A DNA stretch of 17,400 bases from assembly GCA_002773655.1 (NCBI GenBank), contig PFAR01000013.1, forward strand, positions 16,009 to 33,408. The letters run 5' to 3'. Position 1 is the stretch's first letter. Each line of letters begins with the position of its first letter. The stretch comes from Candidatus Falkowbacteria bacterium CG10_big_fil_rev_8_21_14_0_10_43_10 (GTDB lineage: Bacteria; Patescibacteriota; Patescibacteriia; Patescibacteriales; XYC2-FULL-47-12). A program made the translations under genes and the position numbers. Below the pieces are notes generated by a model. It saw only the letters and a list, made by a program, of their open reading frames with translations. It was not told the DNA's origin and did not search any database. Of this stretch, positions 1-5,724 are shown piece after piece.

Positions 1-17
1 TTACTACAGGCACATAA

Positions 18-44
18 CAGAGACGAGGCAATGCCTCGTCTCTG
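18..44 (-). terminator. Perfect hairpin downstream of pnp
   Basis: Bases 18-29 and 33-44 are exact inverted complements, giving a 12-bp GC-rich stem with a 3-base loop, about 30 bases past the pnp stop codon. It lacks a clear T tract on either side, so it may protect or process the 3' end of the pnp transcript rather than act as a standard intrinsic terminator. The stem is directly visible; its role is inferred. Confidence 0.45.
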
Positions 45-75
45 CCGAGCCAACTATAATTATTATAATATAATT

Positions 76-2343
76 TTACCGTCTGCCAAAGCCGCCTTTA
101 TTTCTTCTGTCATCATGCTGTCTGGGACGTCCGCCCTGCCCGCCAAAGCCACCTCGGCTAAAGCCATGTCCGCCGCCGAAGCCGCCCTCCTGTTTTCCTT
201 TTTCATCTTTCCATAATTTATTGTTTTCTTCCAGCCCTTTCATGCTCAAACTTATTTTTCCGCTGTCCTCAACCTCTTTAACGCGGACCGTTACCTCGTC
301 GCCCATTTTTAATAAATCCGCCGGCTGTCCCACGCGATACGGCGCCATTTCGGAAACGTGCACCATGCCGTCATGCCCGCCGGGTAGATCGACAATCACG
401 CCGAAATCCATCACGCGGATGACTTTGCCGGTAAATTTTTCGCCTGATTTAAATTCGCGCAAAATATCATCAATCATCTGTTTGGCGCGGTCCATATTTT
501 CCGCTTTCAGCGCGCAAATTGAAACCAGCCCTTCGTCGGAAATATCAATCGTAACATCAGTCTCTTTTATAATGCCATTGATAATCTTGCCGCCAGAACC
601 GATAACTTCGCCGATGCGCTCCGGATCAATCTTAAACGAGATTAGGCGCGGCGCGTACGGGCTTAAATCTTCACGCGGCTTAGCAATCGCTTTAGACATT
701 ATTTCTAAAATTTCCAACCGCGCCTTTTTCGCTCTGATTAAAGTTTCTTCCACCAAATCCATCGGCAAGCCCAGAGTCTTAGTATCAAGCTGAATGGCGG
801 TAATGCCGTCTGCTGTGCCGGCAATTTTAAAATCCATGCCGCCCGCGCCGTCTTCCAAATCCTGCAAATCAGTTATAATTTTCCACTTGCTCATATTCTT
901 ATTGCTTGCCAGCCCCATGGCGATGCCGGCCACCGGTTTTTTAATCGGCACGCCCGCGTCCATCAGCGATAAAGTTGAACCGCAAGTCGCGCCCATTGAA
1001 GACGAACCGTTTGATCCTAATACCTCCGATACTACTCTAATCGTATAGGCAAACTCCTCTTCGTTCGGCAGAACCGGCTTTAACGCTTTTTCCGCCAGCG
1101 CGCCATGGCCGATATCGCGCCGCGACGGACCGAATATTTGTTTTGCTTCACCGACTGAATAGGGCGGAAAATTATAATGATGCATATAACGTTTGGTTGA
1201 TTTTCCGTCCAATCCTTCCAGCATTTGTTCATCTCCGGGAGAACCCAATGTAACAATAGAAAGCACCTGGGTTTCACCGCGCATAAATAATCCGGAACCG
1301 TGAGTGCGCGGCAATAACGCCACTTCGGCCGCTAAATTTCTGATTTCATCAATCTTGCGGCCGTCAACGCGCTGGCCGCGTTCAATTATTCCTTTACTGA
1401 TTTCCGCTTCGCAAGCCGGATATACTAAATCACTCGCTATTTTAGCCGTTAATTTTTCCTCGACGCCTTCATCAGCCAAATATTTTTTTAACTCCGCTTT
1501 TACATTTTCCACCTGCGCTTTGCGTTCAGTCTTTAAATTAGCCGGCACTTTGCCAAATAAAAATTTTTCCGTATTTTTTTCCAGCCATTTTTCCGCTTTG
1601 CCGGCAGCTTCTTTTTCTTCCGGCAAATATTTTTCATCCGCCGCCGTTTCACGCGCGTCAATATCCGCCTCTTTCTTCATTTTTTCAATCAGCTTTAAAA
1701 CCGGCTGCATTTCTTTAAGGCCCTTATTTATGGCATTAAACATATCATCTTCATTTACTTCTTTGGCGCCGGATTCAAGCATTATAATTTTATCTTTTAA
1801 GCCGGCGATTGTGAGGTCTAAATCGCTTTTTTCTTCCTGTTCAAACGACGGATTAAAAACAAGCTGGCCGTCAATTCGGCCGACTTTAATTCCGGTGATC
1901 GGTCCCTGCCAATAAATTCCGGAAATTGACAAAACGGCCGAAGCGGCGATTAAAGAAACAATTTCCGGGTCGTTTTCGCCGTCAACCGATAAAACGGTTA
2001 AAATAACCTGCACGTCGCGCCGGTCAGCTTCATTAAATAACGGGCGAATAGCCCGGTCGATCATCCGTCCCGCCAAAACTGACTCATCGGACGGACGGCC
2101 TTCGCGCTTTATCCAGCGCGAACCTTTAATAATGCCGGCGGCGTATAATTTTTCCTCATAACCAACCATTAAAGGAAAAAAATCCATGCCCGCGCGGGCT
2201 TCTTTTGACTGTACGACCGTGGCTAAAATAACCGTGTCGCCATAGCGTACGGTTGCCGAGGCAGTCGCCTGCTGGGCTAGTTTGCCGGTGGTAATAGTGA
2301 GAGCGCGGCCGATCCACTCACAAGAATACTTTTTTTCTTCCAT
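76..2343 (-). CDS. pnp: Polyribonucleotide nucleotidyltransferase (PNPase)
   Basis: PNPase degrades RNA 3'-to-5' by phosphorolysis and is a trimeric cytoplasmic enzyme. The predicted 755-aa protein has the full family layout: RNase PH domain 1 (about residues 5-135), a helical linker, RNase PH domain 2 (about 310-540) with the YNFPPYSVGEA and GPSRRDIGHG motifs, then KH (about 563-630, with VIGSGGKIING) and S1 (about 631-702). The metal-binding aspartates are visible in the LEDGAGGMDFKIAG stretch, although the intermediate Asp of the usual GDMDF is Gly. The last ~53 residues form a Gly/Arg/Phe-rich tail with GGF and RGG-like repeats, a likely unstructured RNA-binding extension. I chose the ATG at 2343, because EEKKYSCEWIGR aligns with the usual family N-terminus; a TTG at 2421 would add 26 atypical residues. 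It is the last gene of the minus-strand cluster after rpsO and the NYN gene. Confidence 0.97.
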   Translation of the reverse strand: MEEKKYSCEWIGRALTITTGKLAQQATASATVRYGDTVILATVVQSKEARAGMDFFPLMVGYEEKLYAAGIIKGSRWIKREGRPSDESVLAGRMIDRAIRPLFNEADRRDVQVILTVLSVDGENDPEIVSLIAASAVLSISGIYWQGPITGIKVGRIDGQLVFNPSFEQEEKSDLDLTIAGLKDKIIMLESGAKEVNEDDMFNAINKGLKEMQPVLKLIEKMKKEADIDARETAADEKYLPEEKEAAGKAEKWLEKNTEKFLFGKVPANLKTERKAQVENVKAELKKYLADEGVEEKLTAKIASDLVYPACEAEISKGIIERGQRVDGRKIDEIRNLAAEVALLPRTHGSGLFMRGETQVLSIVTLGSPGDEQMLEGLDGKSTKRYMHHYNFPPYSVGEAKQIFGPSRRDIGHGALAEKALKPVLPNEEEFAYTIRVVSEVLGSNGSSSMGATCGSTLSLMDAGVPIKKPVAGIAMGLASNKNMSKWKIITDLQDLEDGAGGMDFKIAGTADGITAIQLDTKTLGLPMDLVEETLIRAKKARLEILEIMSKAIAKPREDLSPYAPRLISFKIDPERIGEVIGSGGKIINGIIKETDVTIDISDEGLVSICALKAENMDRAKQMIDDILREFKSGEKFTGKVIRVMDFGVIVDLPGGHDGMVHVSEMAPYRVGQPADLLKMGDEVTVRVKEVEDSGKISLSMKGLEENNKLWKDEKGKQEGGFGGGHGFSRGGFGGQGGRPRQHDDRRNKGGFGRR

Positions 2344-2439
2344 AAATTTCTTGCGTGTTCTGGCCAACAAACTACAGACTCGCGATAAAAAATTATCACT
2401 GCCTATTTGTTTACTGGCCAAAATACATTAATTAATAAA

Positions 2440-2934
2440 TTATTTTAAATGCTTTTTATAGCTTCCAATATCAATAAAATCGTCGGAGGCTTCCATTAAT
2501 TTTGACGAACAAGTTTTTTGAAAGGCGACCACTTCAACTAGGCATCCCCGGGTATGCTGCAAATATTCCACTAATGGCAAATAGTCGCCGTCGCCGGTAA
2601 CTAAAACAATGACATCAAGATTATTAGCCAATTTAATGGCATCAACCGTGATGCCGACATCCCAGTCGGCTTTTTTTACTCCGGAAAAAAATATCTGCAG
2701 ATCCTTAACTTTTACCTCAAAACCCTGTTTGGATAAAGCTTCCAAAAATGAATCTTCTTCACCGGTCTTTGTTTTAACGGCATAAGCGATCGCGCGAATC
2801 AGCTTCCTTCCCGCTACCGCCGTTTTTAAAACCTCGCCGAAATTAACATTCCGCTTATATAAATTTTTAGCCGAGTGGTACATATTGGAGACATCCACCA
2901 ATACTCCCACCCGTTGCTCCCCGTGTTTTATCAT
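2440..2934 (-). CDS. NYN-domain (LabA/DUF88-type) putative ribonuclease
   Basis: This 164-aa protein is essentially a single NYN domain of the PIN-like fold, a family of metal-dependent ribonucleases. The acidic residues expected for metal binding are visible: D14 in the VDVSNMY motif, D90/D92 and D98 in KKADWDVGITVDAI, and D115/D117 in VTGDGDYLPLV. The ATG at 2934 has no clear Shine-Dalgarno. The gene lies between rpsO and pnp on the same strand (96 bases before the pnp start), so it may be co-transcribed with two RNA-metabolism genes. That fits an RNA-processing role, but the substrate cannot be read from sequence. No extra RNA-binding domain is present, unlike longer LabA-type proteins. 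Confidence 0.85.
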   Translation of the reverse strand: MIKHGEQRVGVLVDVSNMYHSAKNLYKRNVNFGEVLKTAVAGRKLIRAIAYAVKTKTGEEDSFLEALSKQGFEVKVKDLQIFFSGVKKADWDVGITVDAIKLANNLDVIVLVTGDGDYLPLVEYLQHTRGCLVEVVAFQKTCSSKLMEASDDFIDIGSYKKHLK

Positions 2935-3034
2935 AATTCAGATGATTAAGTATGCGCTTAAAAAGGCTAATACTTGCGAATTTTTAATATGGATAAATTA
3001 TTTATTCTTCTTCTTTTTTTTCTTCCCGGGCAAT

Positions 3035-3397
3035 CTATTCTTCTTCTTTCTCTTCGGCCGCTTTTTTTATCGCATCCAGCTCTTCTTGTTCTTTGCGCTG
3101 TTTTTCTTCTTCCTCTTCAACCATTTTCTTCCCGATTTTTAATTTTAACTTAATAACCAATTCTTTAAAGCCTTTTTCATCTTCTTTTTGCAAATATTTT
3201 AATAATTTTCGCCGTTCATTCACCTTGCGGAGCAATCCGCGGCGCGAGGAATGATCATGTTTGTGCCGGTTTAAATGCTCGGTAAGCTGTTTAATCTCCT
3301 CTGTTAAAATGGCAATCTGGACATGGGAAGACCCGGTATCTTTATCATGGGTCTTATACTTGTTAATAATACGCTGTTTTAATTTTTTCTCCAACAT
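3035..3397 (-). CDS. rpsO: 30S ribosomal protein uS15 with acidic/basic C-terminal extension
   Basis: S15 binds the central domain of 16S rRNA and organises the 30S platform. Residues 1-88 match the whole canonical protein, including THDKDTGSSHVQIA, the LTEHLNRHKHDHSSRRGLL helix-turn region and VNERRKLLKYL. The usual length is about 89 aa; this one is 120 aa because of a C-terminal tail made mostly of Glu and Lys, likely a helical or disordered extension. The gene stops at TAG (3035-3037). The same frame then continues with IARE and a further Glu/Lys run to TAA at 3002-3004. Transcription is probably shared with the NYN gene and pnp; an rpsO-pnp pairing is common in bacteria. Confidence 0.97.
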   Translation of the reverse strand: MLEKKLKQRIINKYKTHDKDTGSSHVQIAILTEEIKQLTEHLNRHKHDHSSRRGLLRKVNERRKLLKYLQKEDEKGFKELVIKLKLKIGKKMVEEEEEKQRKEQEELDAIKKAAEEKEEE

Positions 3398-3461
3398 AAT
3401 TTTCTTTTGCTAAAATCCGAGAATGGGTTAGCGATTCCCAATCCAAGACTAAGCGATTATT

Positions 3462-3683
3462 TTATAAGTTTATAAATTCTCCAACTGTTAAATTAGCATC
3501 TTTAATTATTTCGTGCAATAAACCCACCTTCAACTCGTTATGCATCGGTATTGTTATCAGCTTGCGCATTTTGTCATTACAACCCAAACGAACATGACTG
3601 CCTTTCTGCCTAATTATACAATAACCAACCTTTTCCAGCTTTTTTATCGCATCTTTGCCGGAGATAACAGGTAATTTAGGCAT
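3462..3683 (-). CDS. hicA: HicA-type mRNA interferase toxin
   Basis: This 73-aa protein has the HicA/YcfA-like double-stranded-RNA-binding-type fold. It carries the segment RQKGSHVRL with the catalytic histidine at residue 30, followed by the typical TIPMHNELKVGLLHEIIKDANL. HicA cleaves mRNA in a translation-associated manner and is neutralised by HicB (established for the family). It is full length and shows no disruption. Its start overlaps the end of the upstream antitoxin by 8 bases, which implies translational coupling. Confidence 0.93.
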   Translation of the reverse strand: MPKLPVISGKDAIKKLEKVGYCIIRQKGSHVRLGCNDKMRKLITIPMHNELKVGLLHEIIKDANLTVGEFINL

Positions 3684-3915
3684 ACCGACTCTTTAAGCTG
3701 ATTAAATGAAGGCTGATGTTATTGAGTTTCTTCGGCGCTTCTTTGGCATCTTCCAAACAAAGCTCGGTTGCTTCTTTAATATTTTTTAAAGCTTCCTCTA
3801 TCGTCTCCCCTTGGCTATAGCAACCCTCTAAGCTGGGGTTGATAACCACGTATCCGCCCGCTTCATCTTCTTGGACAATCACCGGAAACGTTTGATTTTT
3901 ATAATTTACTTTCAT
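3676..3915 (-). CDS. hicB: HicB-type antitoxin, short form
   Basis: This 79-aa protein has the HicB partial-RNase-H-like fold, with FPVIVQEDEAGGYVVINPSLEGCYSQGETIEEALKNIKEA. It would bind and block HicA. The C-terminal helix-turn-helix or ribbon-helix-helix DNA-binding domain found in many HicB proteins is absent; only about 25 residues follow the conserved core. It may therefore be unable to autoregulate by itself. It is the first gene of the pair, and its ATG at 3915 lacks an obvious Shine-Dalgarno. Confidence 0.9.
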   Translation of the reverse strand: MKVNYKNQTFPVIVQEDEAGGYVVINPSLEGCYSQGETIEEALKNIKEATELCLEDAKEAPKKLNNISLHLISLKSRYA

Positions 3916-3978
3916 AATAAAATACCCTAATTTTAACTTATTTTTCCGCGATTTTTCAGCGTTTATACAGCTAATGAA

Positions 3979-4007
3979 AGAATAGCATGTTTAATGAATA
4001 AAAGCAA
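3979..4007 (-). promoter_or_regulatory. Predicted promoter of hicBA
   Basis: On the minus strand, TTGCTT (4007-4002), a 17-base spacer and TATTCT (3984-3979) are visible. TGC directly precedes the -10 element, as in an extended -10 promoter. It would start transcription near 3972, leaving a leader of roughly 57 bases before hicB. No dyad operator overlaps it that I can see. Confidence 0.5.
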
Positions 4008-4096
4008 GCAAAAGCGAAATTTAATAAAGTTGAGTAAAAATTTTAATTATTATTTTCATTTTATTGCTAAAATTAGCTAAGAATTAACTATATTAC

Positions 4097-4125
4097 TTGA
4101 CATATTTTTTTATATGTGCTATAAT
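4097..4125 (+). promoter_or_regulatory. Perfect consensus extended sigma-70 promoter
   Basis: TTGACA (4097-4102), a spacer of exactly 17 bases and TATAAT (4120-4125) match the consensus at every position, and TGC precedes the -10 element. It points rightwards into a stretch without a credible protein gene and therefore appears to drive the RNA gene at about 4132-4375. Confidence 0.85.
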
Positions 4126-4131
4126 TATTTT

Positions 4132-4375
4132 ATAAAATAATCTTTAAAAAATTCTATATTGGCAAACTGGTTAGAAATATTATCAAAAATATTATAGCTA
4201 GTTTGCTGCTATAGAGAAATCTTAAAAAGGCACTCTTACCTATTAAGGAAGAGAAAAGGCGCGGCAGAGTGTATCCTAGCCATTTAGGATACACAGAAGA
4301 AAAAAAATGGCAAAAAAAGAAGGGGATTAAAAGAACTACGGTTTTAATAATCCCCTTCTTTTTTTGCCATTTTTT
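4132..4375 (+). ncRNA. Predicted structured small RNA of unknown family
   Basis: The transcript is inferred from a consensus promoter just upstream and a strong terminator at its end, giving about 240 nt. Folding by eye shows three hairpins before the terminator. The first is long and rod-like: CTATA 4154-4158 pairs with 4210-4214, GCAAACTGG 4162-4170 pairs with 4198-4206, and AATATT 4176-4181 pairs with 4188-4193. The second is CTCTT-CCT 4233-4241 with AGGAAGAG 4246-4253. The third is a perfect 10-bp stem, 4269-4278 with 4285-4294. I see no tmRNA, RNase P, SRP or clear 6S hallmark. The only ATG-led frame encodes seven residues inside the terminator stem. A highly transcribed regulatory or housekeeping RNA is plausible; its identity is unknown. 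Confidence 0.65.
4302..4375 (+). terminator. 27-bp perfect inverted repeat terminator, bidirectional
   Basis: Bases 4302-4328 and 4349-4375 are exact reverse complements, separated by a 20-base loop that can pair further (AAAA with TTTT). The plus-strand copy ends in six T. The minus strand also ends in a T run, so it could stop transcription arriving from the tRNA side as well. The stem is far longer than an ordinary intrinsic terminator. Apparent open reading frames here are artefacts of the palindrome. Confidence 0.8.
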
Positions 4376-4448
4376 AAATATTAACGTTGCGTTTTTCAAA
4401 AACTTCATCGGTTATTTAATTATCATGCCATGTTATACGTTAAACAAT

Positions 4449-4472
4449 TGGACCCGGTGGGATTTGCCCGCC
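4449..4472 (-). pseudogene. 3' fragment of a tRNA gene
   Basis: Read on the minus strand, CAAATCCCACCGGGTCCA looks like the end of a T-loop, the 3' half of a T-stem, the acceptor 3' strand and a discriminator A. No matching 5' portion exists nearby, and the T-loop is damaged: GGCGGGC replaces the expected GTGGGTTC. It is most simply a remnant of a disrupted tRNA gene. Confidence 0.5.
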
Positions 4473-4526
4473 AAAACTGAATAAGTCAGCGTCGGATCGC
4501 TCGTTCACTCGCTAAACCCTAAACTG

Positions 4527-4600
4527 TGGACCTTAAGGGACTTGAACCCTTGACCTCCTCCATGCCATGGAGGCGCTCTAGCCAACTGAGCTAAAGGCCC
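4527..4600 (-). tRNA. tRNA-Ala (GGC)
   Basis: The complete cloverleaf is visible on the minus strand. The acceptor GGGCCTT pairs with AAGGTCC and contains the G3-U70 pair that marks alanine tRNAs. The D-stem is GCTC/GAGC, and the anticodon stem CCTCC/GGAGG holds loop ATGGCAT with anticodon GGC. The T-stem is AAGGG/CCCTT with loop TTCAAGT, and the discriminator is A. CCA is not encoded, so it must be added by a nucleotidyltransferase. Confidence 0.96.
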
Positions 4601-4761
4601 ATTCTTTAATTATATTATCAATATCTTTTTTTAAATATCTTCTTCCTGATAAGTTTTATTACAATTTTTGTTTAATATTATATAAACCATCCACATTAAA
4701 TAATTTTAATTTACTTTTTTATTTTTTCAATATTTTAAATATCCACTATTAAATAGTATTA

Positions 4762-4784
4762 AAAGTCCAGTATCTTGTAGACTT
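4762..4784. repeat. 24-bp repeat, copy 1 (last base differs)
   Basis: This is the first of three copies with the form AAAGTC, 12 fixed bases, GACTTT; here the final T is A. The ends are inverted complements, and two inner A/T positions also match, so each copy is a partial dyad. Confidence 0.85.
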
Positions 4785-4804
4785 ATCTTAATGTTTTTAT
4801 ATTT

Positions 4805-4828
4805 AAAGTCCAGTATCTTGTAGACTTT
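4805..4828. repeat. 24-bp repeat, copy 2
   Basis: Identical over all 24 bases to copy 3. It ends 10 bases before the perfect DnaA box at 4839. The core between the inverted ends reads CAGTATCTTGTA. Confidence 0.85.
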
Positions 4829-4838
4829 TATTCAAAAG

Positions 4839-4880
4839 TTATCCACAAAATGTGTATATTATACACAAAACAGTGGATAA
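4839..4880. promoter_or_regulatory. Symmetric DnaA-box pair around a palindrome
   Basis: TTATCCACA (4839-4847) and its near-complement AGTGGATAA (4872-4880) face each other across the palindrome at 4851-4867. The whole 42-base element is almost perfectly symmetric about base 4859, off by one base. This suggests cooperative binding of DnaA, or of DnaA plus a second dimeric protein. Confidence 0.65.
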
Positions 4881-4905
4881 ATAAATAAAAATTTACATTT
4901 AATTT

Positions 4906-4929
4906 AAAGTCCAGTATCTTGTAGACTTT
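4906..4929. repeat. 24-bp repeat, copy 3
   Basis: Identical to copy 2. It lies 10 bases beyond the 3' end of tRNA-Arg, so any read-through of that tRNA would transcribe it. Copies start 43 and 101 bases apart, so this is not a CRISPR-like regular array. Confidence 0.85.
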
Positions 4930-4939
4930 AATTGTATTG

Positions 4940-5011
4940 TGCCCCCGAGAGGAGTCGAACCTCTATCCAGAGCTTAGGAGTCTCTTGTTCTATCCGTTGA
5001 ACTACAGGGGC
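4940..5011 (-). tRNA. tRNA-Arg (CCT)
   Basis: On the minus strand the acceptor GCCCCTG pairs with CGGGGGC, the D-stem is GTTC/GAAC, and the anticodon loop CTCCTAA has anticodon CCT (reads AGG). The T-stem AGAGG/CCTCT encloses TTCGACT, and the discriminator is A. The bottom pair of the anticodon stem (31-39) is an A-G mismatch, but all other stems are intact. CCA is not encoded. Confidence 0.94.
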
Positions 5012-5030
5012 TTAGGCCATGGCGGGCGGG

Positions 5031-5051
5031 TATCCGTTGAACTATGAGGGC
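5031..5051 (-). pseudogene. 5' fragment of a tRNA gene
   Basis: On the minus strand GCCCTCATAGTTCAACGGATA repeats the 5' acceptor and D-arm of the intact tRNA-Arg next to it: 14 of the last 14 bases are identical, while acceptor bases 5-7 differ. It then breaks off into CCCGCCCGCCATGGC. The differing acceptor suggests a relic of another arginine-type tRNA rather than a simple slip duplication. Confidence 0.6.
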
Positions 5052-5140
5052 TGAGAATATAATTTATACCTATTAAAATTTTACCTGTTTTTTCACTATG
5101 CCGCATTCATTTATGATTATAATATCTTAATATAACCGTT

Positions 5141-5169
5141 TTGACAACACTGCTATTAAGCCTTAAACT
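5141..5169 (+). promoter_or_regulatory. Predicted promoter of the bactofilin gene
   Basis: TTGACA (5141-5146), a 17-base spacer and TAAACT (5164-5169) lie about 85 bases before the bactofilin start. The -35 is perfect and the -10 matches four of six positions. Confidence 0.5.
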
Positions 5170-5253
5170 TAGATTACCATTAAAAATAAAAATAATCGGG
5201 AATTCAAACCGCTGCCAATCATTCGGTAATAAATCCCCGGTTGTCCAAAAACT

Positions 5254-5700
5254 ATGTTTAAAAGCGAAAAAACAAACGATTTCAGGGACGCAGAAACTGT
5301 TATTGGTCCTTCGGTAAAGGTAGAAGGTGATTTCTCCGGACAGGGAAATTTAATTGTCGACGGGGTAATCAAGGGCAATGTTTCCACTAACGGCAATCTT
5401 AAGGTAGGCGACAAAGCAAAAATAACCGCTTCAGTTTCAGCCGCCAATGCTTTAATCAGCGGCGAAGTCCGTGGCAACATAATCATCCAGGAAGACCTTG
5501 AGTTAACAGCCACCGCCAAAGTTTTCGGCGATGTCCAGACTAAAAGCATCTGTATTGCCAGAGGGGCGATTTTAAGCGGAAAATGCACCATGGATCAAAA
5601 AAACTTAAAGGCGGAAAACGGCAAAAAAGGCAAGGGAGGAGTTGAAGAAAGCTTAGGTGAAAACAAATCCGCGGATGAAGCGGAAGATAATTTTGATTAA
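5254..5700 (+). CDS. Bactofilin family cytoskeletal protein
   Basis: This 148-aa protein contains one bactofilin (DUF583) beta-helix domain at about residues 15-112. The repeated strands with Gly turns are clear: VIGPSVKVEGDFSGQGNLIV, DGVIKGNVST and ALISGEVRGNIIIQ. Bactofilins polymerise into filaments without nucleotide and scaffold envelope or wall enzymes at defined sites. The C-terminal ~35 residues are charged and probably disordered. The gene has its own likely promoter, no visible Shine-Dalgarno, and is followed after 24 bases by a lipid-kinase-like gene, so the two are probably one operon. Confidence 0.93.
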   Translation: MFKSEKTNDFRDAETVIGPSVKVEGDFSGQGNLIVDGVIKGNVSTNGNLKVGDKAKITASVSAANALISGEVRGNIIIQEDLELTATAKVFGDVQTKSICIARGAILSGKCTMDQKNLKAENGKKGKGGVEESLGENKSADEAEDNFD

Positions 5701-5724
5701 AAATAACTTCCCGCGAGCAAATAT

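Larger units (their letters stand above)
4601..4939. other. AT-rich origin-like region with DnaA-box cluster
   Basis: This gene-free 339-base stretch lies between two tRNAs. Relative to TTATCCACA it contains a perfect site at 4839-4847, an opposed one-mismatch site at 4872-4880 (TTATCCACT on the minus strand), and two two-mismatch sites at 4687-4695 and 4739-4747. The opposed pair brackets a perfect palindrome, TGTGTATA-T-TATACACA, at 4851-4867. The left 150 bases are extremely AT-rich, as expected of an unwinding element. Three 24-bp repeats lie within and beside it. The site density exceeds that next to dnaA, so it is a candidate oriC or DnaA-titration/regulatory site. No replication evidence is available from sequence alone. 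Confidence 0.55.

Noticed and set aside
1304..1915. Long plus-strand reading frames opposite pnp
   Set aside because: They are antisense shadows of pnp with low-complexity Ser/Phe-rich translations and no family resemblance.
2344..2421. 26-residue upstream extension of PNPase from TTG
   Set aside because: The residues do not resemble PNPase N-termini, and the ATG at 2343 aligns with the family start.
4132..4375. tmRNA, RNase P RNA, SRP RNA or 6S RNA
   Set aside because: I found no tRNA-like ends or tag frame, no conserved RNase P core segments, no GGAAG-tetraloop SRP hairpin with its asymmetric loop, and no clear 6S bubble; the family stays unassigned.
4154..4484. Opposing 71-84 codon reading frames across the long inverted repeat
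   Set aside because: Both share the same KWQKKKG-type peptide because they read the two arms of one palindrome; they have no start signals and no family resemblance, so they are by-products of the terminator/RNA gene.
4762..4929. CRISPR array
   Set aside because: Three repeats only, with intervals of about 20 and 77 bases, and the longer one holds the DnaA-box palindrome; there are no uniform spacers and no cas genes nearby.
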